From assembly GCA_014706295.1 (NCBI GenBank), contig JACSVZ010000016.1:4073168-4137167 (forward strand): a stretch of DNA of 64,000 bases, read 5' to 3'. Source of the stretch: Lycocorax pyrrhopterus obiensis. Its lineage: Eukaryota; Chordata; Aves; Passeriformes; Paradisaeidae. The notes under the pieces are model-generated. The model was given only the letters and a program-made list of their open reading frames with translations. It had not been told where the DNA came from and made no database searches. This document shows positions 11,801 through 23,602 of the stretch, in pieces. Made by a program: the position numbers and the translations under genes. How positions within the stretch are numbered: the first letter of the stretch is position 1; each line of letters starts with the position of its first letter.

Positions 11801-12479
11801 AGTCAGAAGCTTCAGATTGTTTGCAGATTTTATTCCCTTTAAGTAAGGGTCTTCAAAACGAGCTAAAGCCATCTCAGTGGATATAAAACATCAGAGTACC
11901 TCTGTGGTCAATGGAGACATGCACTTTACACCTTCATTTTTGGTAACTTACTCAGTTTTACACCTTGTCACACATTTAGCGTTTTATCCAAAGTGAAGGC
12001 TCTCCACATGCTTTCTCCTCAGTTTGAGAACAAGCGTTTGGTAGCGCTGCCTTGCTGCTGTATCTTACCTCAAGCCCCACGCATATTTTTTCCTCTTTCC
12101 ACCCATCATCTGTCTTCCCTTGCCTTTGCCCCCAGTCCCAAATTTCAAACCCAAGCCATGCTTCCTTTGTTGTTCACGCTGGAAACGTGAGCTCGGGTGT
12201 TAACAAGACCCATCTGTGCTGGCTGCAGCAGCCAGGTTAAGGCTGGTGGTGTGCTGGGGCAGGAACGTGGCTGTTGGATCCCTCGCCCAGGAGTGTGGCA
12301 CAGCAGGTGTTCTGCTCTCTGCTGCTCCAGTGTCACTGGACGAGATTTTTTGGTAACATAGCAGAAACAAATCTGGAGGGGATTTCCTACTGTAGGCACA
12401 CAGCAACGACCCCCTACAGTGGGTACCCACGGCCCTCAGGAGTGTTGGGAGACAGAGGCAAAGGTAACGCCAAAGTAAG

Positions 12480-12760
12480 CACCCAATAATTGCTTCCTAA
12501 AGTGTACATTTCGTGTACATCCTGCCACTGTAAAATACTGAGTTGCATATCTTGTAACTGCTGGCTAATGAGTCTCTTGACCTCCCACTGTCATGCTAAT
12601 GCGACTGCACACTTGGAACCCTCATGAGCCAATAAATTACTCCTTTTCTTAATACCCTTTTACAGATTGCTGCTATCTCTGCAACGGAGACTACCTATCT
12701 CATTAATTTGTAATTGTGCTGAAATATTGGAGCCTTGAAAGTGGCATGCGAACTGAAATA
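12480..12760. promoter_or_regulatory. candidate enhancer-like block
   Basis: Dense in TAAT/ATTA and ATGCTAAT words, with GTGTACAT repeated 11 bp apart (12502-12509 and 12513-12520), about one helical turn. No repeat family was recognised. Function is inferred only from motif density; a chance AT-rich stretch is possible. Confidence 0.22.
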
Positions 12761-15389
12761 CAAATTCAGTAGATGTGCTGCTGCCAGAACGCTGTATAAA
12801 GTCAGCTAAGCTATATATTACTGAGATAAGGAAATTATCTTATACTTTGGGCTCTGGTATTACTTGGATCCTTATTTATATAACTTGGATAAATGAAAGG
12901 GTAAGTGCAATGAGGATGTGGGGTTGCATATGTGAAATACATAAACACACATGCTGTAAAATCTACAGTACAAGAAGTTTCTCATGGCAATCAATGGAAG
13001 AAATGCTGTTTCCTCTCATAGAGTTTGATATATGTGAAGATTGTCCCAGGCGAACTTTTCTCAAGAATTCTCGTATTTTAATAACATGTGGCTTGTGGAA
13101 CAAAGATCCAGTGCAGAGACTCTTACAAGCATAGGAAACACTGTCAGCTTTTCAGTTGGATTAAATACCTATAGACATATGTAGGGACTTTACATAAAGG
13201 ACCTGAATATGTAATGCTGTACTGCTTTAAGAAATCCTTTTGCAAGAATTCTCTGGGAAACCTATGTGATTTTTTTTATGGGTAAAACATGCAGTTTTGG
13301 GAATGCGCCATAGAAGAGGGTGAATCATGTAGGAAGTCCAGTTTTCACTGTGGTTTTGGGACACATGTAGTTTTGTTGTAGCAAGCACTAATAGGTGATC
13401 TATCTTTGCTCAGTGCACATTTCTGAATAGCACTTTTCAAAGGAAGTGAATGCTCATTTTTCCACAATGCTGAGGGAGGGAGGTAAAGGACATCACCTGA
13501 ACCAGGGTGGGAGAGCAGCTGCAGAGCAGGGTCTTGGCCAGGGGCTGCAGAGCCCTTGTACTGTCTAGCTCACACTGATTCTGGCAGGTTCAAATTTGGT
13601 TGTGGGTTTGGGGTTTTTAAAATAATAAACGCAGCAAGATACATTTTGTGAATAATGTAGTAGGTTATGATTGAATAAACCCCCCCACCATCAGACTTGT
13701 GTGCCTATTCATCACTCACTTTGGTTTAACTTTTATCACTGAGATTTTTTTGTGGGGGCAGAAAAGAATGGAAGACTTTCTAAGTTTTTTTAATGGCATT
13801 AAACTACTTGTGTGTCAATGCCTAAGTTGGGTTGTCAGGAGAGCCAGAGCTATCAGAACAAATAAAGGGGGATGATCTACTTATGTCTGAATATTTTTTT
13901 GTTTGTTTCCTTTCTTGAGTGTTAGGAATAGTGTTCTTTCATCTCTTGCACACTTTTTTTGGACATAGAGAAATCTATGTCAACTTTCCCAAAATGTTTT
14001 TAACAAGTCTGAAAATATACAAATTCAACACTTCAGAATATTTTAAGGTATTTTACCTTTGTCTAATTTAAATCTGGGGGGTTTTTTTAAATGAAAAGTA
14101 AATAAATTTTATGCTGGGGAGAGCAAGTATCCCTTTACTTTTTTGGCATTGCTCCTAAATTGCTAAGCTCCTAAAGTGAAGGATAAAAGAAATGCAGAGA
14201 ATTAATAATGGAATAGTGTGTGGTGCCATCTACAACGGGGCCAACTGTGACCATGTGCTGAACTTTCAAAGGAAAAAAAAAAAATCAAAGCCTTCTCCAG
14301 TTCCAATCTGATCCAGCATCCTTGAAGCAAAGTGTCCCACTGACAGGGCAGAAAACTGGGATGGACCCTTAGGCACATCAGATATGACTGCATTCACAAA
14401 ATCTCAGGCAAGGGAGAGAATCAGTTTAATGGCACATTTAATGTTCTCTCCATTTCAGAATGTTTCTTTTTAATTCTGTTAGTACTAATTGAAAGCAATC
14501 CAACAGGCAAATGTCACTTTATAGCAAACAGCTGATTAAACATTATGAATTTTTGCTCAGATGATGGTACATATCGCTGTGCCAGTCGTTTGCTTGTGTT
14601 TGAAATTACACTAAATAATCATAGTGGTATTTCCTACCGGATAGAAAATAAAATCTATTTCCCCAGCATTACTTTTAGCAGAGTAAAAATGAATCCCAAA
14701 TACAACATTCTCCATAGCTTACGGTTATTTCACCCCCACTAACTGGTTATTATTAATTATCCAGACGTGTCTGTATTATGCTATTGAACTGTCCTTCTTC
14801 CTCCTTCCTACGATAAATCCACTTACACTGGTGGTTAATTGCTCACAGCACTGTGACTTTTATGCAGGAGATACGGAGCTGGATAATGCTGAAATTGCTG
14901 ATGGCTGGCCTTGCGACATGGGGAAGGGTTGCATCCGGACAAGTTCCCAAGAACAGCTTTTGAATACCTAAACCAGCAAGAACTTGTTCTGAATTCCAGT
15001 TTTACCTGCCTTTGCATGGAAACTAGTTAGTGTCTGGCAATGAGACATTGCAGAGGGTCTGCCATATACAAATTCATTTTTACTGTCCTAGGGCTTTAAT
15101 GATTTTCTGGCAGATGTTATTCTGTTATTTAAAGCAGCTCTGAACATGACTAAGAAAGTGTCCATCAGTATGGACAGGGACAGTACTGCTGAAGGACAGG
15201 GCCAGATTTCATTCCCAAGCAAATTATTTTATGCCAGCTGACTCTCACAAGGAACTCATTTAAATGGCTTGGATCAAATTGCACACATTTCACATGGTTA
15301 AATTGAAAATTGCTTCCGCGATTCCCCCAAAATTCGTAAGCTTCCTCTGAGTATTCAGTTAATTTCCTATATTATAACCTGGGTGGGAG
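12761..15389. other. unique non-coding sequence, nothing recognised
   Basis: No gene or known repeat. A 119-codon plus-strand frame (12775-13134) has no recognisable domain. Short homopolymers only, for example 12 A at about 14273-14284. Confidence 0.5.
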
Positions 15390-15413
15390 CAGGGGGAGGA
15401 GAGGAGAGGAGAA
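15390..15413. repeat. (GGAGA)n purine microsatellite
   Basis: A short run of GGAGA/GAGGA units after a G-run, about 24 bp, directly left of the CpG-bearing patch. Confidence 0.7.
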
Positions 15414-15419
15414 GGTTAC

Positions 15420-15640
15420 CTCTTGCTGCATTCAGCCGAGTGCAACTGCTGAGCTGTGGCGAGCTCAGCCAGAGCAGCTGGATGGCAGCACCAATCGATG
15501 GCTCTGTCTCCGTGCATTGTTTGCAGCGGTGCAGCCCCGTGGCCGCACGCTGGCAGCTGCCTTTCATCTCCCCGAGTGCTCTGCCTTCACAAAATTGTTC
15601 ACAGCATCCCTGCCTTCGACAGTGGTATCTACACAAGTTT
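15420..15640. promoter_or_regulatory. small CpG-bearing patch, possible regulatory element
   Basis: CpGs are locally more frequent than in the flanks (about ten in roughly 200 bp). It also has CCAATCGAT (ATCGAT core as in CUX/HNF6-type sites) and ATTGTTCACAG. A 125-codon plus-strand frame (15383-15760) covers it but has no recognisable domain, so I do not call it a gene. It is smaller than a classical CpG island. Alternative promoter, enhancer, or GC-rich repeat remnant are all possible. Confidence 0.25.
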
Positions 15641-16954
15641 ATTGAACTTCAGTCAAACGCAATGAAGACACACTGGTGTCACTGCTTGACCTCAGCTGTG
15701 TTGTTGTCTACCAGGCTAAGTAAAATCTCTGGGCTACTGGTATTTTATTGCTGTGCATGAATTGAATGAAGGAAGGAGTATTTCTTTATGGTCTGCAGAT
15801 CAGCAGAAGTCTGATTTAAAGGTTGTCAGATTGATTTCAGGCTAGTGATAATGCTTTTTAATGTGAGATCCTGCTCTGCATGGCTGCTTTTTTGTTGATC
15901 TATGTTCAAATATTTGCCTGAATCTGAAAAATAACCATTTTGTCCATCTTTCCTCTCAGTGGTGCAGAAATCATTAACATCAGAGGCCCGGATTTAATGA
16001 AGTATTTTGATATAATGAAGTATGTCATGAAGTTCTAGAGGAACTTCAATGAACGGCAAAGTGCTTTGCTGAATTAGGGCCTCCAGCCTCAGTTTTACAA
16101 AAGTAAGGTGCTAAAGGGACTGGAGCAATGGAGAAGATGGACATGCTTTATGTCTTACTGAATTTTCTTGATGGAAACAAATGAGTTTTTGTCAGGTCTG
16201 TAAGCTAAATACATCTGCTTCTTAATTGGTACAGACTCCTCTACCAAGAGGTTGATGGCATGGAACAACAAGCATTGGAGAAGCAGTGACTCCTGGTTTT
16301 GAGTGCAGTGGGTACTTTATGTTTCCAGTGCTTCTTGAAATCTGACCACCTATTCAGGTGTCTTTTGCCAGCATTGAAGTTAAGAAGCAAATTTAGTTAT
16401 CAGTGTTAAAAAAGTAGTGTACAGTTAGAGTAAAGTGAAACTTTTTGGAAGAAACTTCTGTAAAACACTATAATTAAAATTAAGCAGAAGTTTAATGGGC
16501 ATTTTAGTATCATTAGGTGGCTTTTCAAAGCCCTTTCTAAAGGCAGTTGCAATTCCATCTTCTGAGCAGGTAAAATGATAGTACATGCCTATTTGATCTG
16601 AATCCATAGACCTACAATAAATACATAGTGAGAGAAAATGCTGGTAATACTGCTGATCCTTGACTTAGCCAATTGTATTCTTTGAGCATATTCTTTTCAG
16701 GTGCTCTGATTTCACCCCTCTTTACCCAAGTGGGGAAGTCCAGTCTTGCTGTCCCTGTGTGCACACAGCTGAGGAGCGCTGTCTCCATAAGTGATCCTAC
16801 TGAAGCTCCAGCAGGAAAGAATACACTTCACGTATAACAAGGAATATAGAAGAAGCTTCAGACTAGGGCCAGACATTCCATTCATAAGTTTCATGTCCTT
16901 CTGAAAGGTGAGAAATACGGGGGGCAGTCTTTGTCCTCTTTGTACCTTCACATG
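15641..16954. other. unique non-coding sequence, nothing recognised
   Basis: No gene or repeat was recognised. At 16007-16040 the word AATGAAGTAT occurs twice about 18 bp apart, a trivial short duplication. Confidence 0.5.
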
Positions 16955-17128
16955 GTACAGGAAGACCACAGGGATGTGGTGGAGTCACCGTCCCTGGAGG
17001 TGTTTGAGAAAAGCCTGGATGTGGCATGCAGTGCCATGGTTTAGTTGACAAGGTGGTGTTAGGTCATAGGTTGGACTTGATGACCTCAAAAGTCTCTTCC
17101 AACCTAATTCTTTCTGTGATTCTATGAA
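16955..17128 (+). mobile_element. CR1 LINE, 5'-truncated 3' end
   Basis: Plus-strand match to the avian CR1 3' end. It includes the words GTGGTGGAGTCACCGTCCCT, GGAGGTGTTTGAGAA, TTGGACTTGATGACCTC, then CTCTTCCAACC and a terminal TGATTCTATGA. It begins without any upstream ORF2, the normal 5' truncation of CR1. It is more decayed than the copy at 53.1 kb, and the terminal octamer is present about once. Confidence 0.88.
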
Positions 17129-19679
17129 ATGCAGGACCCCAACACTCCGATCTTCTCTGCCTCTTTTGTGAATGTTCCTAGTACTTCTCAAAGACTCCTA
17201 GTAATATAATAATCAAAATACCCTCGCCCCCTGCCTTCTGCTACAGCGCAAACTGATTTAGGAGGCAGTGGGAGGGGATGGACATGTTTTAAACTAAAAT
17301 GCTTAGCACTCTGTGTGCTGTGCACTGCCAGGCTTGGGAGAGGCGATGCCTCTCTGCCTCCTGCTGTGTGAGGCGATGACGTACTCTGCCGTGTGCTCTG
17401 CAGGGACCGTGGCATTAATACCAGTACTTTAGTGAGCCAGAGGAATATTTCAGCCTTATAAATTCTTCAAAGCCGTGCAGGGAATGCTCAGTGACACTCT
17501 GATGTCAGTCATTAGGTGACTGCAGCGAGGATTAGGGGGCTCAGAACTTTCGAGCAGGCGATGCGTGCCCATCAGGACAGGCCGGGAGTGGCAGAGGTAC
17601 CCTGGAAATGTAGGCTAGAGGGAGAGGGAGTTTCTCCTGCCAGGGAGATGCCCTGGGGTGTGAGCTGTAACTCAGCAAGGACTGCTGGATGAGAAATTAA
17701 GATTAGAAGCAGCAAGTTTTTGCACAGTGGGAGACAGGCTGGGGCTGAAGCAAGATAAGTGCAGGAATTTGTATGCAGGGCAAAGTGTAATTCAGGGCTG
17801 TGAGGGAAGCAGTGGTGGAGGGCAGGGAGGAGGGGGAGACCTTGCTGATGAACAGCAACTTAGCTCTGCTTCAGATGCCATAAGGAAAAGGCAAAAGGCT
17901 GAGCTGTGTGAAAGGAGATGCCACAGCTCCAGAGGCCTGGTGTGTTGTAACAGCACGTGTCCCTTAGATGCAAAAGCAAGGGGACTTCTGACAAAAATTA
18001 ATTGGCACAGCACTTTTTTTTTAGAGATGCACCATATGAAAATGCTTAATATTCTGGTCGAGTCTAGAGTTAGAGATGTTTCTTTTCCTATTTGCCACAG
18101 GGACTGGGTAAAGATACAGAACCTGCCTCAGTTGCTCCTTGTTAGGCTCCTCCAGCTACAACCAAGTTGCTTTTCCCAATTATTAACAAATGTCATTTTT
18201 TATTTTGCATGACACTTTTATGCTCTTTATGTAAATAGTTATGTTTAAATATTTCTGGTTTAGAGAAGGTGGAGACTGACCTTAAAGAAATTCATTGAAT
18301 TTTCCCCCTCGTAGCTATTTCTATTGGTGTTGTAAGAGCTTGACTGTGTCTTCTGTTACAGTGGGGAACATGCTCTTGTTACACCTCTGCCTCTCAACAG
18401 AGCAATTTAGAACAGGTAGCTAAAATGATAACCTTCCCTAAGAGAATTGGTGAACATAAAAATAAATACAGGCGTGGCAGGTGTAGGAAAAGAGAGAGAA
18501 GAGGGGCAGCCATGCAGGGAGGAAGGCAGGAAGCTGCCAAGGCTCTTAGGAGCTGTGGCCCAACCTTAAATTTTACAGTGTGTGTCTTTGGAAAGAAATG
18601 AGATGAGGTGTTTAACACCGGGGTATAGCACCCAGGAGGTTTGTAAGAAAGTATCTCTGGAGGAATCTGATAAAATAGAGCTGCCTGGGTTTGCCTCATT
18701 TGGGTTTTTTGGAGTTTTCAAAGGGTAAAAGGAAGGGCCCTGTTTTTTCCTGTAGCAGGGGAATCCTAGAGGGAATGGGCTGTTGAAATGATGTAAACTA
18801 TAAACCTGCAAGCAGGAAGACTTGTTTTTCTAAATGTTATAGTGGGCAAGTGTGGGTGAGATACTGCAGTACTACAAAAAATTGTTCTGCTGCACAAAAA
18901 TGACAACAAGATCTATGGAGAGACTGAAACACCATTTCCCTGTGTTCTAGAAAAATGTCTAAAACATCTAAATGTCTAGAAAATGAGCCACAGAGTATTT
19001 GACAAGTCTTGCAGATTAATTTGGAAACTGAATTCTTTCCTAAATGAAGAATTTTATTCTTGATCAGTAAACTTTACACACATGATAATTTAATTTATCT
19101 CAGTGTATCTTTGTGTCCTAGATGAGGCTTAACTTCATTTTTTTCTTGATACCAATTAATGAATTGTTCACTCTGTGGCAGTGGCTCACTGGAAACTGCT
19201 TAGCTGCACAAGCACAGCTCACAGGACAATTTGTTGCCTTGAAAGTCAGATAATAAATCCTTCACTAATAGATGATAACATCTTCACGGCACCTGTCCAT
19301 GAAATGTGCACTGAGTAGTGGCACTTAAATTTTTACACCTCTTTTTGCTGGGGAAAAAAAGAAGTCCAAAAGATGAGATGAAAAACAACAAGGCTTTAGC
19401 CCAAAGGACAAAATCCTTATGCTCTTACAATAGGTCTGTAAAGTATTGTCTTGCTGGGGCTTTTCATAAAAATGGTGTTTTCCAATCTACTGTAGATTTT
19501 AATTGCTCTGAGAACAAATGTGTTGTGCCAGTTTGTAGACAGAGTATTTCATCAAAGCGCAAGCAAGCCCTATAGCACAGCATATGGATAGTCATTACCT
19601 TTGGAGGCTCACAGCCACCTGTGGCCACCTGCTTCCTCTCAGCAATATGCCACAGTACCTGGAGCTGCTAGTTTTGTTT
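17129..19679. other. unique non-coding sequence, nothing recognised
   Basis: No gene or known repeat. Purine-rich and GC-richer sequence at about 17.53-17.95 kb carries a 161-codon plus-strand frame (17727-18212) without recognisable domains. Confidence 0.5.
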
Positions 19680-19880
19680 TCAAAATAATTTATTTATGTT
19701 TTGTTAGGCTCTTCTCCTAATTTTGTTAACACGGTTAGGGCAATTAAGTGGAAGAAACAGAATCGGCTTCATTAATAATGCCGGATACATGGCGGTCTGT
19801 AAACAGGATCGATTGCATATTTAACTGATGCAAATCGCTGGAGTTAAATCCATCTCTACTAAAGTTACTTCTGACTTTCT
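19680..19880. promoter_or_regulatory. candidate enhancer with POU octamer, FOX and NKX-type motifs
   Basis: Within 100 bp there are CAATTAAGTGG (19741-19751, NKX2-like TTAAGTGG), CATTAATAATG (homeodomain cores), TGTAAACA (19798-19805, forkhead consensus), ATTGCATAT (19812-19820) and a perfect POU octamer ATGCAAAT (19828-19835). CpGs are retained and no repeat is recognisable. This dense, ordered motif set is typical of developmental enhancers, but conservation and activity are inferred. Confidence 0.38.
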
Positions 19881-22800
19881 TTTATCTCTGCTTAATACAT
19901 TAACAAGATTTTTTTTTTCCTTTTATGAACTGAGTACCTCTGAGAAGAGCAGTTATCCTCCAAACTACTGACTTTCTTGCCTGGGTGGCAATCCTGCCAC
20001 AGAAGTGTACTGCATGAGACTGAGCACTGCAAGTAATTTATGGCACTCTCACCATTGGACTTGCACACAAGCATGGTCTTTTCCCTGTCTGTGCAAGAGA
20101 GGGAAGCTTTCCCTTCCATGGGCTGGCAGACATTGTTCACTTACCGTAACATGAAGACTCCTATTAACTGTTGTTGCTCCTTCAGCACTAGATGTTCTGG
20201 CTCTGAGTGTTAAATTATCTGTAGCTAATGATAGATGATTCTCATGTGTTCAGCAGAGCAGTTTGAAATCCAAATTTCATTTTCAGTCTGATCAGGGAAG
20301 CTTCAGGTGCTGGAGTCATAGATAGCCAACTAGTTAGGTCTGAAGACATCTTTCAATTAGACAAGAGGGACTTTCTAACTGCAGAAGTGTGAGCTTACCT
20401 TCATTTTTGCTTCAGAGATGTGAAGGATGCTGCAGTTTTTGCAGACTCTTGAGCTGTTGGTGATGGGGATGGTGCCCCAAGATCCTGCCTGTTGTTTACA
20501 CCACTTGCTGTGCCATGGTGTGTGAATTCCTGCTGCAGACAACTCCTTGTTTTCTCAAGCACAGACAGGGAGGATGCTTAAACTCTTTGAACTGGAGTAC
20601 CTATCGCTGCAAGTATACTGCCTTGCATGATCCAGATTCTGCTTTTTGCCAGTTTTCTCCCTAAGTGAATGTTACTGTATCTGGATCTCACACTGATGGG
20701 TGCTCAGCTGCTGGGATTAAGCTTTTTAATGTTTATCCCTCGAGCACAACTCAGACTGGGGACACCAAATGGCAGTTCCTCCTCTGGCAGTTCCTACTTT
20801 CCATTCAGTGTGGTAGACAGGGGGATCCCAAGAATCATCTGATCCACCAGCCTCTGCTCCCTCCGTTGGCTGCCTTCCTGGCTTTTCGTTTTTTAATTTT
20901 CCTCATGGGATGTGCACAGACATGAGCTATCAGGGCTAACTCAGCTGTCAGGCTTTGCCTGCCTTGAGCAGCCTCCCTGGGCACAGCCCCAGGTTCAGTG
21001 TGTGGGGTTTATTGTTACTGTCTGTGTTCCCCAGAACTGTAAAACACTCGTGAAAATAAAAGAGGCTATTGACTGAAGAGTGTGTTCTTTCCTTTTGCTT
21101 TATTTTCTTTTCTCCATGCGTCTACCATCTTCATCTTTAGAAAATTGCCTACTTATGTCCCAAACAAAGTTGCATTCTTTGCTGAATGTCCCTCTTCAGG
21201 AACTTATTCTGTAAGGAAATTACCCCGCACAGGAAATAATTTACCTTTAACTGTCCTCTTCTTACTTTTAAATTGTTTTCTTGTGGGCTTTTCCCCCTCC
21301 CAGCTCTTAAAACAATGAGGCTGGAAACTGCTGACACCCAATAGCTTTGACAAACTGAGTGTCAGCCTGACATGTTCAAAACCATCTGCTTCTTGGATAG
21401 ATAATTCTGGCCAGGGTTACTTCCAGCTGCAGAGGATCTGCAGTCCTAGATTCTGCTGGGGGAAATCAAGGGCATGATGACAAGCCCCAGTAGGGAGTTT
21501 AAATTCATGTGCAATACAACAGTACCTTTTTGAAGATAGTACCAAAATGGTCAGCCTGGTTGGAGTAGCTGAGAGTGGAGTTAGGGTTTTTGTGACTACA
21601 GGTATTTTTTCCTGGTGAAATACTGATTTCTTTTTTTAATGCTAATCAGAATAGGTTAATACGTGATGTTAAAATTCAGAGGCATTGGAGGAGGCCACAA
21701 TACTTCTATTTCCTAAACATTGCTGTTATGAAGACCAGACCTTCAGGTAGCTGTCTGTTAAAGGATTTTGTGTCTTTTCTAATGCAGGTTTTATTGGAGA
21801 GAGACCCTCCATGAACAGCAGTCCCGAGTGAGCTGTGGTTGCCATGGCTGACATGGAGAGATGGGGCTGAAGCCTCTGTAATCAGCATGAACGCCCAGGT
21901 TTCTTTCACACTCTGACACATAACCAGAGGTGTGCAGAGCTGCAGCACTGCAAGCTCACTCTCTTACTTGCATTGCGACACTTTAGACGTGTCCCTGTGG
22001 CTGTAGAAAACCAGGGGAGCGCTCCTAGGACATTTATCATAGAATAAAAACACATCTTCCCACATTGTCCTGCTTTGAAAAAAACACAGCAGAAAGCTCA
22101 GTCAAGCAGAGAGAGAAATTTGGGAGGAAATGTGGTAATAGTTAAGAATTATGTATTCATAAGCTATGCCAGGTATGTATACAATGAATAGTTAAGGAGC
22201 AGCTATTAATTTTCTTCTATCCCCAAACCTACCATCGGTTACTGCTTTGAAGATAAGATTTCAGCCTGTGGGCTCTGTAATGCTTGAAACTCCAATGTAT
22301 GAGTGCTTTCTAAACACAAATGCTTTTCCTAATATCTTTTGAGTTGATGTTTCATCATTGCTATAAGGTGGATACTGAGAGCAAAAAAAGTTCAAATTTG
22401 GATTCCCAGTTGGATTTGTCTTAGCCCTACTTCACTGAGTTACTTCATTTCCCTTCTTAGTTCAGCTTCCAGGTGTGAGTGTGACTCACTGCTTAAATCA
22501 GGCCCAAGAATCTGGATTAGGGCATCTTTTCCAAAATGTTTGAGATGATTTTCTCTTCTGACAGTATCAGAAATGGGAGGTGGCAGGGGCTATTTTTGAA
22601 GGGGATGTCATCTAATTCAGAGCAATGAAAGGGTGAAGTAGTGTGGGCTTGGACTGGGAGGATCTGCATGCAGTCTCAGTATCTTGGGCTAGGTATTGAG
22701 ATGGAGGGATCCAAGGTGTTTCCTGGCCATATGCCTGAGTGGCAGAGAAACGAACTGGCAGATTTGTCTCTTGGGTTACAGTCACCTGAAGTTTCACATG

Positions 22801-23583
22801 AGAATGCTCTTTTGGACATGAGTGAGCTCCCATAGGGCCAGGGACAGTGAGAGGAGATGCAGCAGTTTCTGTAGGTGCTAACTGAGAGAAAGATTGCCTT
22901 GGCAGCCTCACTCAGCAGCTGGCAAAGTCTGCACTATCTGCTGCAGACACGCAGGCAGGCGTGCAGGAACTGGGCCCTTCTCCTACAGCTGTGCCAAATA
23001 GAGCAGGTTGAGTTTGCTTTCCAGAATCTGAAGAGGCCAGCAAGAAAACTCAGTGAAACAATGGGATATCTTCAGTCAGGGGAGGAAAATAAATATAACT
23101 TACAACCATGGTAGTTCAGGTATGGGTAGGGGTTCTGTGCGGAAGGCAGAGCCTTATTATGCACGTTGGCCAACAAGTACAGAATGAAATCTGATGTTTT
23201 TAGTCAAGAAAATGTAGGTTAAGTCTTTAAATCAAACTTAGAATATGTTTTGTCCAACAGCCAGGCACTAACACACTGCACTGTGCAACTGCAAGGTGGC
23301 TGCTGCTGCTCTGCTTCCAAAATAGAGAGGATGACAGTGCCAAATGCAGTCCTTAAAGCATTTACCTTCACTGGGCTATCAGTTAAACTCATAAAGGTTT
23401 GCATGGAAGTACAACACTGTGTGGAACTTCCACACTAGTGGGAAAACAGAATATCTAGTCATCTGTTTATTTAATAAACAATGGGGTTTTTTATATCCAT
23501 GTAGGATGCAGTCCTGATGATGGGTGCACCAGAATTCTTTATATTTCCTGCAGCTGCAACTGTAGAAAGTTAATTTAAAACAG
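19881..23583. other. unique non-coding sequence, nothing recognised
   Basis: No exon or known repeat. AATAAA at about 21054 (plus) follows no recognisable transcript. Frames up to about 99 codons have no recognisable domain. Confidence 0.5.
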
Positions 23584-23602
23584 AAAAAAAAAAAAAAAAA
23601 AA
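23584..23602. repeat. poly(A) run, 19 nt
   Basis: Nineteen consecutive A on the plus strand. I looked for a retrocopy in front of it (AATAAA, flanking target-site duplication) and found neither, so it is left as a homopolymer. Confidence 0.85.

Noticed and set aside
23584..23602. A19 run as a retrocopy tail
   Set aside because: No polyadenylation signal, no parent-like sequence and no flanking duplication found.
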